From Marsupella aquatica (taxonomy: Eukaryota; Marchantiophyta), in assembly GCA_973895155.1 (NCBI GenBank), contig OZ316897.1:6696001-6760000 (forward strand): 64,000 nucleotides of DNA. The letters run 5' to 3'. The notes beneath the pieces were generated by a model. That model saw nothing but the letters and a program-made list of their open reading frames with translations. It made no database searches and was not told the origin of the DNA. Made by a program: the position numbers and the translations under genes. Shown one piece after another: positions 23,038-35,691 of the stretch (its first letter is position 1; the number at the start of each line of letters is the position of its first letter).

Positions 23038-24729
23038 CATGCTGTCATGTAGTTATTTCAATGCCATTAACTAAGTTATGTTCCATTCCATCAATATCCT
23101 GTACCAGCATCATGCAATGTCGGTTAAATGAACGGTTGCAACTAACAGAAAAACTCTACGATTCAGAATAGGATATCTCAAACAAAATAAGTTGTTTTCA
23201 ATTGCAATGTGCTTTGCTTTCCATGGGGGTCGGCGGTTGTTAAGGCAACAGTTTCGTTTCTTTCTACTCGACAACTGTGAGTGGGAGATGAAGTAAAACA
23301 ATTAGATCTTCAGTTTGCTTAGAGCTCTAGTTGCCCTTGCATAAAGCCTTCGCCACCAGAAGTTAGACTCTTGGAAGTGGCGGTGTGCTACTACTGCTAC
23401 AGAATCGGCTATAGAGCTTCATGTGATAACTTTTAAAAACTGCAACAAAAGTGCAAACGAGAATGGTTCTCAATCTCATGCAAATTCAATCGAGTTATGG
23501 TGAAAATTAGCGAATCCTGATCTCACAAAAAATCAACGGACAAACAACATATCTACACTTGGAAAAAACTTGCCATCAAGTCAGGCGTTTCTTTGATTAC
23601 TCTTCCATTGTGTACACACAATGTTCAGAGTGCACTTTAGCTAGTCAGATATTTATAGCAGAAGCTCTGAGCCTTTTCTGTACTCTTTCTTCCATACTCA
23701 CCAGGCTTGTCAGGTTCCTGCTCAGTAGAGCTTCAGTTCAAGCTTCAGTTCTTTTGCTTTGTAGGGACTCTTGGACTTTTTGGCTCTTTGATCTTCTTGG
23801 GGTTTCGCCTTTGTTTTATCCCCTTTATTGGGTCTCCTGCGTTTGGGATCCTTTGGGATCGTGTCTCTTGGTTTGGTGCATTTTTTGTTTGGCAGTGTGA
23901 TGTAGTCGTCTTTGTAGCTAGCCCTTCTCGTTCTAGTTTCACCTCCTGCCTTGTCACATGGCAGCAGTCTCTTCTCACTAGTCTCTCCTCTGACTCAATG
24001 ACAATCTGGTGATCTGCTCATGTCCTTCATTCTGTGACAGTTTTGCTGACCCCATTGTCTCTTCCTTGCTGGTGACCTTACATGGGTGCTGTGTTACTAT
24101 TCTGAGTGGGAGTAATTACTGTATATGACACTTCATATTGCAACAATTTTCCCACAGGCAATATGCATGGGCAACAAGAAGAGTCTGACTTGGACTGAGA
24201 AAATATAAAGTGGACTTTGTGTTGGGGGTTTCCATCAATTTCCAGCTGCACAAGAATAGTGGGCTCCCAACCTTTATGCAAAGAGGGAGGTTCTAATGTA
24301 GTACCTCTCTCAAAACTAACAACAACAAGAATTTGCCTATGACCCACTATGCCCAGAGGGATATCAAGGCACAAGATAGCACATCATTTACAGACATTAC
24401 TCAGTGCACCAAGCACGTTATCTTTATTATCGTGGATGTCATCAAATCTGTTTTACATTTCTTATTTCACTATTTGGTTCCATCTATTTACTGAATAGTA
24501 AACACAGAAAAGGCTTTCCAAACGCTGCCCATGTCAATTGATTCCTTTGGGCCCTCTTTTCTGATCCAAGTTTGACCAGCAAGAGATTAGTTTTTACATT
24601 TCTGGGAAGGAGGCAAAATTGGTACACTTCCCAAAATTAGGGAGGGGAACTGGTTGGCCTCCTATTGTCTACCTAGACATTGTGAGATCTCTTTGCATCT
24701 TTGAGAGAGCCATTAGATCTCAACTGGCA
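23038..24729. other. Intergenic, no gene recognised
   Basis: Short frames at 23559-23900 and 23707-24012 look hydrophobic because of a T-rich plus strand and have no motif. No RNA gene was recognised. Confidence 0.45.
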
Positions 24730-27700
24730 TCCAGGTTTTTTTTCTTTTTTTTTTCTTTTTTGTTTTTCAAAAAGGGGCAAGCCCAAAACTTAATTAAGAG
24801 GGGCCAAACAAACCACCTGTCATGGGGAAGAAGACAGCCGAAGGAACAAAGCAAAATAAGGGGGCTAATGGAGAGGGGCAACCCCCAACCCAGAACTCCA
24901 GTGAGAAGGGGCAGATCAGAGGAGGGTGGGGGGCCCGAAAAAATAGTCATTAAGCAACCTAACTAAAGGACCAACCTTGCACCAAGAGCAGAAGCATAAC
25001 CTAGAAGCAACCAAAAGAACAGACCCAGGAGCAGCCCACCACTCCATCCCCTCAGACCGCCAAAACCAAGACACCAGCAGCCGAGTCCCCACTGATGAGC
25101 AATCTCCCATTCCTGAAGGGGAAGACCAAGACCCCCCGAAATCCGGATGGGGAAACCTGGAGAAGAGACAGCCCCCCGAACAGAGCCACATAAGGATGAA
25201 GGAGTCATGGTCGGTGGGACCCTCAAAATATGGTGAGCGCCACGCGAATAGAGCCATATCCGTAGATCACCAGAGGGCAAAGAAGTGCATAATGAGGAGA
25301 GGAGCCCTCCCGAGTTGGAGCCAAAGAATCAGTGATTCGATATAGTCGGGGAATAGTCCAAACCACCAGGAAAAAGTGGAAGAATTCGCAGTGGGTAGCA
25401 CATATGAAACTTGGAGACTGCACGACCGCCAGGAGGGAGGGAGGACCATGCCGGAACCGGCTGCAGGGCCTCCAACGGATGGGGGAGAGACAAGGCCAAA
25501 CAGATAGGAGTCCCGACTGCCAAAGATATGCCTGCTCAGTAACACAGACCATGAACCAGTGCCCGGGCATTGGCTAGCCCAGAGGAGGAGTGGACTGGAT
25601 CCCCGAGAATGACCGATGGCTGCAACCAAGCCATGGATACAACGAGTGGAGCAGGTCAGCCAGAGAATGTAACATCTAGAGTGTAACAGAAACTATTGAG
25701 AGAGAAATGTATCCCATCCCAGCAGACAAGGTAACCAAACTAGTCTTACTATCAGTGCCAAATAAGAACGTTCCATAGCAAATCATTTGTACTGAGTCAT
25801 TGATACGATAATCCAGAGCAGAATGAGCAACAAAGCCATCCGAGAGGCCGCGAGCTAGGGAGGAGAGGTCCGGGCGAAGGGCCAGAGATAGAGCCCAGGA
25901 GGTGGGGGGCAGAGGCCGAAACACCAGCATAGGAATGGGGCAGGGAGAAGGGGTCCCGAGATCAAATTGAGTGAGGAGAATCCGGGGGAGAACCAGAGAC
26001 CAGAGACCCCTGAGCCCGAGCAAGAGATCTGGTGTGGTAGATCCCGATCGAGGACAGGGAGGGAAAATAGTGAAACTTCCAGAGCCCATCCAAAGGATAA
26101 CAATGGGCAGAAAGGAACCAGATAGGATACCCAGGTTCGGGAACGCAGATGGAGAGAGACAAAATTGGGGAAGGGTGCAGAAGTCCCACAATACCAAAGA
26201 TAGACGATGAATAGGGGAGTCAGTGGTGGATACAAGGGGACTAATGGAGGAGCAGAATTAAGCAAGAGGGGAACACAAAAGGATATATCCCAGGGATACG
26301 GGGGATCGAGAAAGAATCTAGAATCATGGTCAACGAAGGGGACGAGAGGCTAGAGGATGAGAGATGAATTTAACTGCATAATGTAGCCTCTGTTTTTTTT
26401 TTAAACTATTTGAGCAATGGCCTACTGAGTGAATATGTTGAACCACAGATAATGCAGCTGCGTAGGGAGAGAAGATGATTGTTTCCCCCTGGAACAACCA
26501 ACTATTCCGGTGTTTCCAGAGCAGCCAAACTGTTTCATAAACCACAAACAACCGAGCTGATAGCCGAGGGGATCGGCCAAGAGCCAAGTCCAGGATATTC
26601 GTGAGGGAGGAACCGCCATGAATATGAGAGAGGGCAGGCAGGCGCTCGTAGAACCATATAGTCCTGTTCCAGACGGAAGTAGCTTGAGGACAAGAGAAGA
26701 AGATGTGTCGATTGTCTTCCAACGAGCCCCGGCAGAAAGGGCACGAGCCATCTCCGTGACCACATTGAAGAGCCCGTTTCCCTGTGAACAGGCCAGCCGC
26801 GAGAACTCGCCATAGAAAATTTTTCCCCCTATTTGATAAATCAGATCTCCATAACCTCCTCCAGCGGCGCCTCCAAGTGACAGCATCATCGGTAGATAGC
26901 CACCTAGAGTTGAAAGAGCCAAACTCGCCAGAAGAGCGATCGAGGAGCCGATATGCCTGGGCACTACTTAGATAAGCCGGTCGGTTGTGATTATCTATGC
27001 CCAGGTGCCATTTCCATTGAGAATCCACGAACAAGGGAGAGAAAGAGGGATGCGGGCCGCATTGAAGTAGTTGGATGAGGTCCAAAATGATCGTTCTCCC
27101 GGCCGGACTATACCCCCGCAGCCTCCTAGTACCTGGTAAGAAATCCACCCAAGACCCAGATCTCCAATCCCACAAGTCATAAACATATCGGAGGTTAATT
27201 CTATTATACGCAGACAGGATCCAAGGTAGAGACGAAACTGGGATCCCCAATGAGATGGACGATCGTTGGAGCAGATCATTGATACTCCATCTAGCGGGAA
27301 TAGCACTAGAGGTGGAGGTCCATTGCAAGTTACTCCTGATCCGTTCCCAAGCAGACCAAATGCCGGCTATGTAGTTCATACCTCGAAAGCTTGATGGGGA
27401 GGAGAATAGGAACCGGTCCATCATGGTGTATCCAGAATTGCGGAGAGCAACAAAGTTCTTCCATGCAGCCAAGCGGAGGTTAGCTGTAAACAATATAGCC
27501 CATTCAGATGAGGGGTTAGAGATCATACGAACTGCCCACCGGGCCAGCAAGGCCGCTGCTTGAGTCTGGATGTTCTTGAAGCCAAGGCCTCCCAGCTCCT
27601 TCCTGAGGCACATACGGTCCCACGAAATGAGAGGAGTCTTCCGGCCACCATCTTTGTTGAATCCCCATAAGAAATCTTTTCATGTTTTTTGGATCAAATC

Positions 27701-29070
27701 AAAAAGCCCTTTCTCGTGATGCGCATACATCATGTGATAAACATTCATGGAAAGCAAAACTTGTTTGACCAGGATGACACGCCCCGTGAAGGAGAAGTTC
27801 TTGTTTGACCAACTAGCAAGTCTACGATTTAGCTTCTTCAAACAAAATTCCTGAATCTGAATCCTGGATAAATCCTGCCCGAGCGGGGCACCCAAGTAGC
27901 TAGAGATGTGTCCCGGAGTTATTATGATACAGTTGGATTGAGTGAGCCAATCCGGAGGGGATTTCATGCAGAATAAGAGAACCTCCGTTTTCTCTATATT
28001 TAACCTTGCCCCGGCTGCTTGTTCATACAGTGTCATCGAGTCGCGGATTTCAAGGAAGCAACATTCCTTGGCTGGGGTAAAAACACCCAGGTAGTCAGCA
28101 AAAAATCTGTGGAATAGCGTGAGGTGGTGGTTGATTGTGATTTTGTGCACTTTCCCATCCTTGAGAACCGCTTCGAAGAATTCCATCAATGGTTGTGTGG
28201 ACAATGCATACACAAGGGGAGCTTAGGGGCAGCCTTGACGGACTCCTCTCATGAGATCTATTGGCTCAGTAAATCGACCGTTCACATGGATCTTTGCGGA
28301 AGCCTGATTCATGAGGCCCATGATGATTCTGATTAGAGAAGTACTTAGCCCAGAGATTTCCAAGGTATCTCTGATGAATCTGTGGTCTACTCGGTCAAAC
28401 GCTTTGGAGAAATCCATTTAAAAAAATAAAGCGGGGACATTATTAGTGATAAGCCAGTCAATTGCCATCCAAGTAATTGAGATGTTATCCAGTATATTCC
28501 TCCCGGGGACAAAACCTGTTTGCTGAACATTTACCATTTTGGGGAGAACCTTGCGCAACCTGATGGCAATCAATTTAGCTATTATTTTGTATGATATATT
28601 TAATAGAGTGATTGGCCTCCAATCCGTGAGCCTCGATCGATCTGCAGATTTTGGAACCAACTTGATTACACCATCTAAGAATCCTGGTAGCATAATTCCA
28701 TCGGACCAAAATGATACTAACATTGCTAGGAAAGCGGGAGATATAAAGTTCCAACAACCCAAAAATACTTCAATAGTTAGGCCATCGATCCCAGGTTTTT
28801 GACAAATTTGTTTTGCATCTTTTCCCATAGTTTTCCGTGGTACTGCTCACCATCAATATCCTAAGTTGCCCTGCCTCGTTGAGACATTGGAGCGTCTGAA
28901 CCCATAAGCACCATACTGAACACATTGCCCAACTCACCTCCTGCCAGTTGCCCTTCATCCAATCTCACTTGTCCATACCAAAAGGAGGGTCCGATGCTGG
29001 GCAGAGTTGCGGCTGCTACAGGAGGGAGAAATGGTTCAGTGTGAGCTCCAAGCCCCCAAGGCAAGCACAC
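24730..29070 (-). mobile_element. 5'-truncated LINE with A-rich tail
   Basis: On the minus strand the element ends in an A-rich tract (plus-strand T-runs at 24738-24767), preceded by about 1.6 kb of CT-rich 3' noncoding sequence with long open frames but no motifs (24770-26330). The coding part reaches up to about 28830. The apurinic endonuclease domain expected upstream of RT is missing, so the copy is 5' truncated; sequence between 28830 and 29070 could not be matched to a LINE domain. No target-site duplication was found. Confidence 0.85.
26330..28828 (-). pseudogene. LINE ORF2: reverse transcriptase and zinc-binding tail
   Basis: RT motifs in order: WRPITLLNISYKIIAKLIA, GFVPGRNILDN, DFSKAFDRVDH, GVRQGCP, SSYLGAPLG and SWDRMCLRKELGGLG. 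They are followed by the zf-RVT region typical of plant LINEs (WRRRWRRLWRSDL, NFLWRVLAAGLFTGKRAL, CPFC, H, C). The catalytic FADD is FADY, losing the second aspartate, and stops interrupt the frame near 28415, 28215 and 27680. It cannot encode an active enzyme. Confidence 0.92.
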
Positions 29071-31567
29071 AACAAACTATAGGTTGTCCACCTTAGAGCG
29101 ACCTTACAAAAAGGCCAAACAAACTTTTCCATCAAATAATGATCCATATGAACCGTGCTTCAATAAAAGTGGTACAACCTAAGGGACTATACCCTTAAAG
29201 GGATTTAACCTGATTTGTTTTGAGTGAAACCAGGGACTAAAATTCTCATCCTCCCATTATGTAGCCAATGCCAGCAGTACAGATCTCTACTCACTACAAT
29301 GCAATGGTGAGATGGCCTCATTTGAGAATCAGACCAGGGTGTTAAGAGGCACCTACTATTCTGGCAGAGGAGGGCATTCTGGAAATAGGGGATACAAGGA
29401 TGTGGTGAACATGGAAGGCAGAACCCTGCCCTAGAGGACCAGTAGTGGGGGTGTGTGAGTGTTTGATCTGAGGGTGATGAAAACCATCATCTTGTTCAAT
29501 ATGACAATCTCTTGTGGCTAACTGTCAAGGGGGAACTTTGACTACAAAATGCATGGCAACTACATGCAAGTAAGAGTAGGTATATTTGAGTGATATTTGC
29601 AAAAGTTGTTAAAAGCGCCGGAGATAAAAGATGGTAGTATACAATCATATATTAAGAATATTCTCTAATATATACTTTACATAACATAAATATGCAGGTA
29701 AAGATGTACTTAAAGTCAAAATTAATCTATGGACCCCCATGTTATTTTAGAGAAAGTTATCTAGAAACTGAAGCCTAGATGGACCTCCAAATCTAAAGAA
29801 AAAAAATTCAAAAATTATGGACGAGTCAATGTTTGACACTTGAAACAATTGCCAAACTTACCAAGACAACCATAATTAACATCAATCACAAAACAAGCTG
29901 CAATGTGAACTACTGTTTAATGTGTGGGCAACTTAATTGCCCACTTTAGGAAAACGGTGTTCGACGGTTTCCTCCACGTTATCGAAGGGATGTTGGATGC
30001 ATTCAGGTTGCATCGAAAGTAATCACTTTTCAATTCCTACATGCAGATAGACAAAGAGAGAGAAATCATCGGTGTCATCAAATCACTAACCTTGCATAAT
30101 TGTTTAAGACAAAAAGTTTCATGGAAACAAATTTCCAATTGTGGAATTTAGAATGGATCAAAAGCTAGAGAAATTTAGAAATTCATGACCACTTTAGTAC
30201 TTGATAAAATCTCCCAATGTCACACTCAATGGAAAGCTAGAGAACATTGGAAACTTATAATCTCCTCAGAACTCAACTAAATCTATCAATGTTAAGTTCA
30301 TTAAACAACTAAAGAAATTCTAAAATTCATAATCTCCTTAGTACTCGATAAAATCTATGAATTTTAGGTTCATTCTCATGGAAGGGGTCAACATTTCAGG
30401 GGTTGTACAACAAAAAAAATTATTCACATTAGAGATTACAAAATCATGGGTAAAATCTATTTTTCAAATTATTTACTCAATTCTGATCGAATGGTGACAA
30501 TGTTGAGCTCATCACGATTGTCTCTTCAAGATCTTTCCAACGCCATATTATACGTGAGTTTTCATAATCATGGGTAAAATCTATTTTTCAAATTATTTAC
30601 TCAATTCTGATCGAATGGTGACAATGTTGAGCTCATCACGATTGTCTCTTCAAGATCTTTCCAACGCCATATTATACGTGAGTTTTCATTATGATTTGAC
30701 TCAACAATGTCAAATCAAAAATTGTTGTCAGGAAAATTTTATGTTTTGAATAAAATCAAAATGGAAATAAAACCGTTATTGGGAGCAGTTTTACCTCAAT
30801 CTTTTTATCTTTTGGATTGCAAGTCAAATTTTTTTACATTGTTTTTTACGGCATGGCGTCCTAGTTTTTACAACAAAGTTGCCACAAACACGAATGTAGA
30901 AGTTAATTTTATCCAAAACAAGTCACTCCTTCCTGTTTGTGGCGTGTCATGATGATGTGGCGTGTTGTGGAGCCAGGAATTTTGGAAAGGACCTCTATTG
31001 GGGGTCCGTAATTAAGAATATTTCTAGAATATTATAGTGACATGGTATTTAAATAGACTAGGATCGCAAGTGGTATCCCAAAGTAAACACTTAGTTACAT
31101 TGGGATAACTAAGTAACTAAGACTAACCAAGGTTAAGTGACTTACCCCGTGAAGAAAAAGTCATGACAAAAAAGTGATATTATAGTAAAGCCTAGTATGT
31201 GCCATAGGCAGTTGTGGCAGCTGTAGGAATTTATATAAGGAAAAGGAACCAGGGGTTCTTTTTTGCTTACAAGTTATGGTACTTCTGCAGCTAAGTACTC
31301 ACAGCTAGCTAAGGAGTTTGATAACTTTTAATTTCTTGTCTTAATTGAGGAGTTTATGCAAAAGAGCATCAAATCTTTTTGTCGTCTGTCAATAAAACTC
31401 ATTTCCATTTAGACACAAGAGGCATATAGATTCTTTTGGGGTATAAAACTTAATACACTTCAGCATAGGATAATTGTGGCACACTAGGGGATAGTCGTTG
31501 GTTTCCCGGTCAAGTCATCGTAAGGGGAGGCGATGAGCTTGAGTGATGTCTGGTTCCGTTTGGCATC
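29071..31567. other. AT-rich spacer between LINE and gypsy element
   Basis: No gene recognised. It contains the perfect tandem duplication at 30442-30689. The open frame at 30707-30952 is low-complexity and AT-rich and is not supported as a gene. Confidence 0.5.
30442..30689. repeat. 124-bp perfect tandem duplication
   Basis: The unit starting AATCATGGGTAAAATC at 30442 is repeated without a visible mismatch at 30566. It is either a very recent event or an assembly artefact. Confidence 0.93.
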
Positions 31568-31571
31568 AAGA

Positions 31572-32115
31572 TGTCGTGACATATAGTATCGTAGCCATAG
31601 TGTATCAAAAACATACAAGTCACCGGCAATGCATATGTGCAAGCTGCTAGCAACCAACATGCATAGAAAAAGTCCAATCACATTCCCAAGTGCCAAGAAA
31701 AAGCAACTGAGGTGGTATGTACGTAGTGGAGGTGTAAACCTCTGTATCCCCCCTGTATAAAAGGCGTAAGAGAAACAATCGTACTGAAATCGAATCAAAA
31801 ACCGGCGGGATGCCAAGATCGGTCGGGAGCATCTAACGAATCACTGTGTGAATCCCGTGTATGGAACTAACGAGCACTGTCTGAGCTTTGTCAACAGCGA
31901 TTCAAGAAGAACTGAAAACCGACAAAGAAAGACATGCCCTAAGTAGATCAAGTCAAGGCGTCACACTAACAAGCACGTTTTGCTTCAAGAACGGCCCAGA
32001 CTTGCTACAAGAACATGACACTAACTCAAGTAGTACACTAGCCCTAACTACATACCTAGCGGGCATGCGAGGGACATGCCAATGTGCACAAGCGGCACTG
32101 TCCCTCGGCATGACA
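31572..32115 (-). repeat. 3' LTR of the methyltransferase gypsy element
   Basis: It consists of a core at 31754-32115 (362 bp, TGTCATGCC... on the minus strand) and a 182-bp extension at 31572-31753 ending CACGACA. The core matches 41236-41597. The extension is repeated at 32118-32302 but is not found next to the right-hand core, so the two LTRs are unequal. Confidence 0.8.
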
Positions 32116-32117
32116 GC

Positions 32118-32302
32118 TGTCGTGACATATAGTATCATAGCCATAGTGTATCAAAAACATATGTAGTCACCGACAATGCATATGTGCAAGCTGCTAGCAA
32201 CCAACATGCATAGAAAAAGTCCAATCACATTCCCAAGTGCCAAGAAAAAGCAATTGAGGTGGTATGTACGTCGTGGAGGTGTAAACCTCTGTATCCCCCC
32301 CC
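32118..32302 (-). repeat. Extra copy of the LTR extension next to the polypurine tract
   Basis: Near-identical to 31572-31753. On the minus strand it starts at the polypurine run (eight G at about 32295-32302), ends CACGACA, and is joined to the LTR core by GC, making the palindrome GACAGCTGTC at 32112-32121. The left gypsy element has the same arrangement at 2378-2516. Confidence 0.8.
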
Positions 32303-32334
32303 AGACCATAGTCACAAGGAGGGCTGAGGAAAAG

Positions 32335-33405
32335 TCAGGTGGCATGTGGAGCACAGGAAGGGCAAAACCATAACCCTTCTGGCACCTGGGTAAGTTCAGG
32401 CCGCAGGCAGAAAAGATGGTACCCTCCATTGCAATTATCACATAGCAGCATCTGGTCAGCATCGTCAATTTGCAAACACACTTTGCAAGGGTAGTCCATA
32501 GGTGGAATCCAGGTAGAAGTCATAATGGTGGGATCCAGGTTAGGCAGATGACAAGGGGCGCAATTCTTGGCATTGTCAACAATTGTGCGCCCATCTACCC
32601 CTTGTAACTCTAGCACTCCAGACGGTCGAATAGCTTTAACCCTGAGAATAGTATGACTGGTAGAGGTGTCCTGGGTGTCGTTAGCTTGCCGCTGCAAGTA
32701 CACAAAATCTCCCACATCAAACTTCCTGACCTTGGGCTGAAAAGTGCCCCCTCGTGTGTGTGCATAACGCAGTGTGTCCATATGTTGTGCAATGGCCAAA
32801 TTCTCCATGGCCATGGGCATAACCCTCCTGAATAGGGCAGCCCTCTCAGAGATCACATCAGACCAAGTCACAGCTGAATCCAAGTCCACCACCTGAAGCA
32901 TGTGAGCAGCAATAGCAGAAGGTGGAACTGGGTGACGACCAAACAACAAGAAGTAGAGAGAAAAGTTAGACAATGATGCATGTCTAGACATCCTATACCC
33001 CATGGCAATGTAGGGTAAGGCCAGGTCCTAATCCTCCTTGTTTTTGGTGAGGCAAATCTTCCGAAGACCCTTCTTGCATGTCTAAACCATGCGCTCTGCC
33101 AAGCCATCTGCCTGTGGGTGATCTCGTGATGTCCGGCGATGATCAATGAGGGCCTGATCAAGCAGCTCCTGGAACTCTCCTCTAAACTCTGAGCCCTGGT
33201 CAGTGAGACATTCTGCACAAGCTCCAAAGCGGCTGAGAACTTGTTGCAGGAATGCCTGGCTGGTGCTACGGGAGGTCTTATCCGGCAATGCCACAAGTTC
33301 TATCCACTTGGAGAAATGCTCTATCATGATCATGATCTAGAGATTACCCCGAGATGTGAGGGGTAATTCTCCAGCCAAATCACATGACCAACGATAAAAC
33401 ATGCC
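32335..33405 (-). pseudogene. Integrase core and C-terminus ending in a PHD finger
   Basis: Catalytic triad regions are CDLAG, LTDQGSEF and DGLAERMV. The C-terminal part (32335-33003, 222 aa) ends in a C4HC3 PHD finger at about 32340-32480: CKVC, CDNC, H, C, CPSC, with the LLCDNCNGGYHLFC core typical of PHD fingers that bind the histone H3 tail. In-frame stops are TAG at 33337, 33082 and 33028. The PHD finger may steer integration to particular chromatin, as chromodomains do in chromoviruses (inference). Confidence 0.9.
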
Positions 33406-33873
33406 CTAAATAGGGAGTGGATGAAGTGTGGGTTGCCGAGATGTGAAAGAAGTCCTTACCCTATCACACTGCTCACACCGGGCAATAACATCTCGAACCT
33501 GGCCATGCACACCTCTCCAATGATAATGAGGGACCAAGAGGCTGTAAGTCCTCTTAACGCCAAAATGACCAAGCTCAGAATGTACCTTACGGATAAGGCC
33601 AACCCTCTCATGAATGGGTGGAACCACCACTTCCCTATCTGGCAAGCAGCGCACAAGATGATCTCCCTTCCACAAGTAGCACTTGGACCTTTGCTGAATT
33701 CGGTCTCTCTGGGCAGCAGTAACATGGGTGGGGTACTCCCCATGCTGCAGAAATCTCAGAGTGTCGTTGTCCTCCCATATGTCCACCACAGGTTGGTCAA
33801 CAATGTAGCATGGCAGCAAAGCAAGATAGGTAGATGCATGAAATGTAGGCAGGATGGAAACCTGGTCAAAATC
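33406..33873 (-). pseudogene. Integrase N-terminal zinc-binding part
   Basis: HSELGHFGVKRTYSLL and CEQCDRVR supply the HHCC residues. It follows RNase H in the same frame and is bounded by TAG codons at 33874 and 33406. Without those stops it would be continuous with RT-RNase H and the integrase core. Confidence 0.85.
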
Positions 33874-35691
33874 CTACCGTGCATCTGAGGAATCATCAGA
33901 GGCAATCAAAGGGCTGCGAGACATAGTGTCAGCATTTTGATGTGTCACACCAGGCCTGTGAATTACCTCAAAATCATACTCCTGGAGTATGAGCGCCCAA
34001 CGAGCAAGCTTGCCAGTAAGCTTGTCGTTGGTCATCAACCACTTCAAGGGCTGGTGGTCGGTGTAGAGGACAAACCTGGTCCCATAGAGGTGGGGCCTGT
34101 AATGTATGACAGCCCACACAACAGTAAGGCATTCACCCTCATACGAAGAATAATGATTCTCTGCCTGATTGTTGCTCCTGGATGCATAGGCAATGACGTA
34201 CTCTTTACCTTCCTCATCATGTTGGCCCAGAATGGCACCAATCCCAAGGGCACTCCAATCTGTGTGGAGCACAAAGACCTTGCTGAAATCAGGTCTTCTC
34301 AGCACCGGGTATTCTGAGAGCTTCTCCTTCAAAGTGGCAAATGCTGCCTCAGCATCTGTACTCCATGTCCAAGTCACATTCTTTTTCAACAAAGCATACA
34401 ATGGGTGTGCAATGGTGCTGAAATCTTTGATGTAGATCCGGTAGTAATTGCACAACCCAATAAAACTCCTCAAAGTGTGAACATCGGTAGGAGTGGGCAT
34501 TTCCAAGATGGATACCACCTTGGCCCAGTGAGCCATGGTTCCATTTGGAAGAATGCGGTGCCCAAGGTATACTACTGATCTGACAGCAAATTCACACTTC
34601 TTGGGGTGTATCTTTAGGTTCACCTTCTTAAGCCTCATGAATAGCTCCTCGAGGTCAAGTAGATGCTGGTCAAATCCTTTGCTGTGGACCAACACATCAT
34701 CAATGTAGCATTTCAGAAACTCAGCACCTTGAAGAACCTGGTCCATGACTCTTTGAAAGAATATGGGCGCATTCTTCAAGCCAAATGGCATCACCAACCA
34801 CTCCCATAGTTGGTTACTACCATGGAAAGCTGTTTTCTTGCGGTCCTTTGCAAGCAGCAAAATCTGGTTAAAGCCTTGCCTTAGATCCACAAGAGTGAAG
34901 ATGTCTGAGTCTCCAATGTTGTCAAATAGCTCCTCTGGCCGTGGCATGGGGTACCTGTCCCGGGGTGTGACCAGGTTCAGTGGCCTGTAGTCCCCACACA
35001 TGCGCTTCTCTCTCCACAATCCATTGGAATCCTTCTTTGCTGGCATCACTGTAGCTGCTGCAAACTCTGATGTAGATGGCTGAATAAGACCAGCTTCATA
35101 TAACTCTTGGCACCTCTCATCCACCAGCTGCCACTCATGCTTACTCAAAAGATGTCTTCGCCTGAAGATAGGTGTTTCATCAACCAACTCAATGGAGAAC
35201 TGCATGGTCTTGCACTTACCCAAGTCCTTCATAGAGAAAGCAAACACGTTCTCATGCTTGAGGAGCAAATTCAGCAGCTGGTCCTTCTGTCTTTTACTCA
35301 GGTGGTTGCCCATGAAGAACGTGTAGTTGGCAACACTAGGAATAGGACCTGATGTACTCATGCTTGAAGAGCCAGAAGTGCTAGCCTCTCCACTGTCCAA
35401 GCTGCTAGCATGCTGCTGATAAGGCGATGAGGCCTCTCCAAGGCCTGTTGTATCTGTTGCTCTGGTCTGATCCACACCATGAAACTCATAAATAATATCA
35501 GCCACGTTACAAGGGACCTCCTCCCCCCCAACACTTGGACTGAAGCGATTCATGAGTGTTGAATAGAGGTAAGTGCACTTGGTCTGGATGCCATGTAGCA
35601 GCACCATGGAGTGGTAGGGCTGGAACTCCTGATGCTGGATGAATGTACATCTGAAAAAGGATGCAAGTGACCAGAAGCCAAGTGAGAGCAT
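33874..35691 (-). CDS. Reverse transcriptase and RNase H of the gypsy element (605 aa open)
   Basis: RT shows MCGDYRPLN, FTLVDLRQGFNQI, MPFGLKNAP and the catalytic YIDDVLV. RNase H shows HTDWSALGIG, YEGECL, TDHQPL and NADTMS. All key acidic residues are present, and this is the longest uninterrupted frame of the window. Its start overlaps the methyltransferase ORF in another frame; the real entry is probably by frame change near the G7 run at 35522-35528, because the first 60 or so residues are the shifted reading of the methyltransferase end. Confidence 0.93.
   Translation of the reverse strand: MLSLGFWSLASFFRCTFIQHQEFQPYHSMVLLHGIQTKCTYLYSTLMNRFSPSVGGEEVPCNVADIIYEFHGVDQTRATDTTGLGEASSPYQQHASSLDSGEASTSGSSSMSTSGPIPSVANYTFFMGNHLSKRQKDQLLNLLLKHENVFAFSMKDLGKCKTMQFSIELVDETPIFRRRHLLSKHEWQLVDERCQELYEAGLIQPSTSEFAAATVMPAKKDSNGLWREKRMCGDYRPLNLVTPRDRYPMPRPEELFDNIGDSDIFTLVDLRQGFNQILLLAKDRKKTAFHGSNQLWEWLVMPFGLKNAPIFFQRVMDQVLQGAEFLKCYIDDVLVHSKGFDQHLLDLEELFMRLKKVNLKIHPKKCEFAVRSVVYLGHRILPNGTMAHWAKVVSILEMPTPTDVHTLRSFIGLCNYYRIYIKDFSTIAHPLYALLKKNVTWTWSTDAEAAFATLKEKLSEYPVLRRPDFSKVFVLHTDWSALGIGAILGQHDEEGKEYVIAYASRSNNQAENHYSSYEGECLTVVWAVIHYRPHLYGTRFVLYTDHQPLKWLMTNDKLTGKLARWALILQEYDFEVIHRPGVTHQNADTMSRSPLIASDDSSDAR

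Noticed and set aside
24916-26265. Series of long minus-strand ORFs
   Set aside because: CT-rich 3' noncoding part of the LINE; open because stop codons are rare in such sequence, no motifs.
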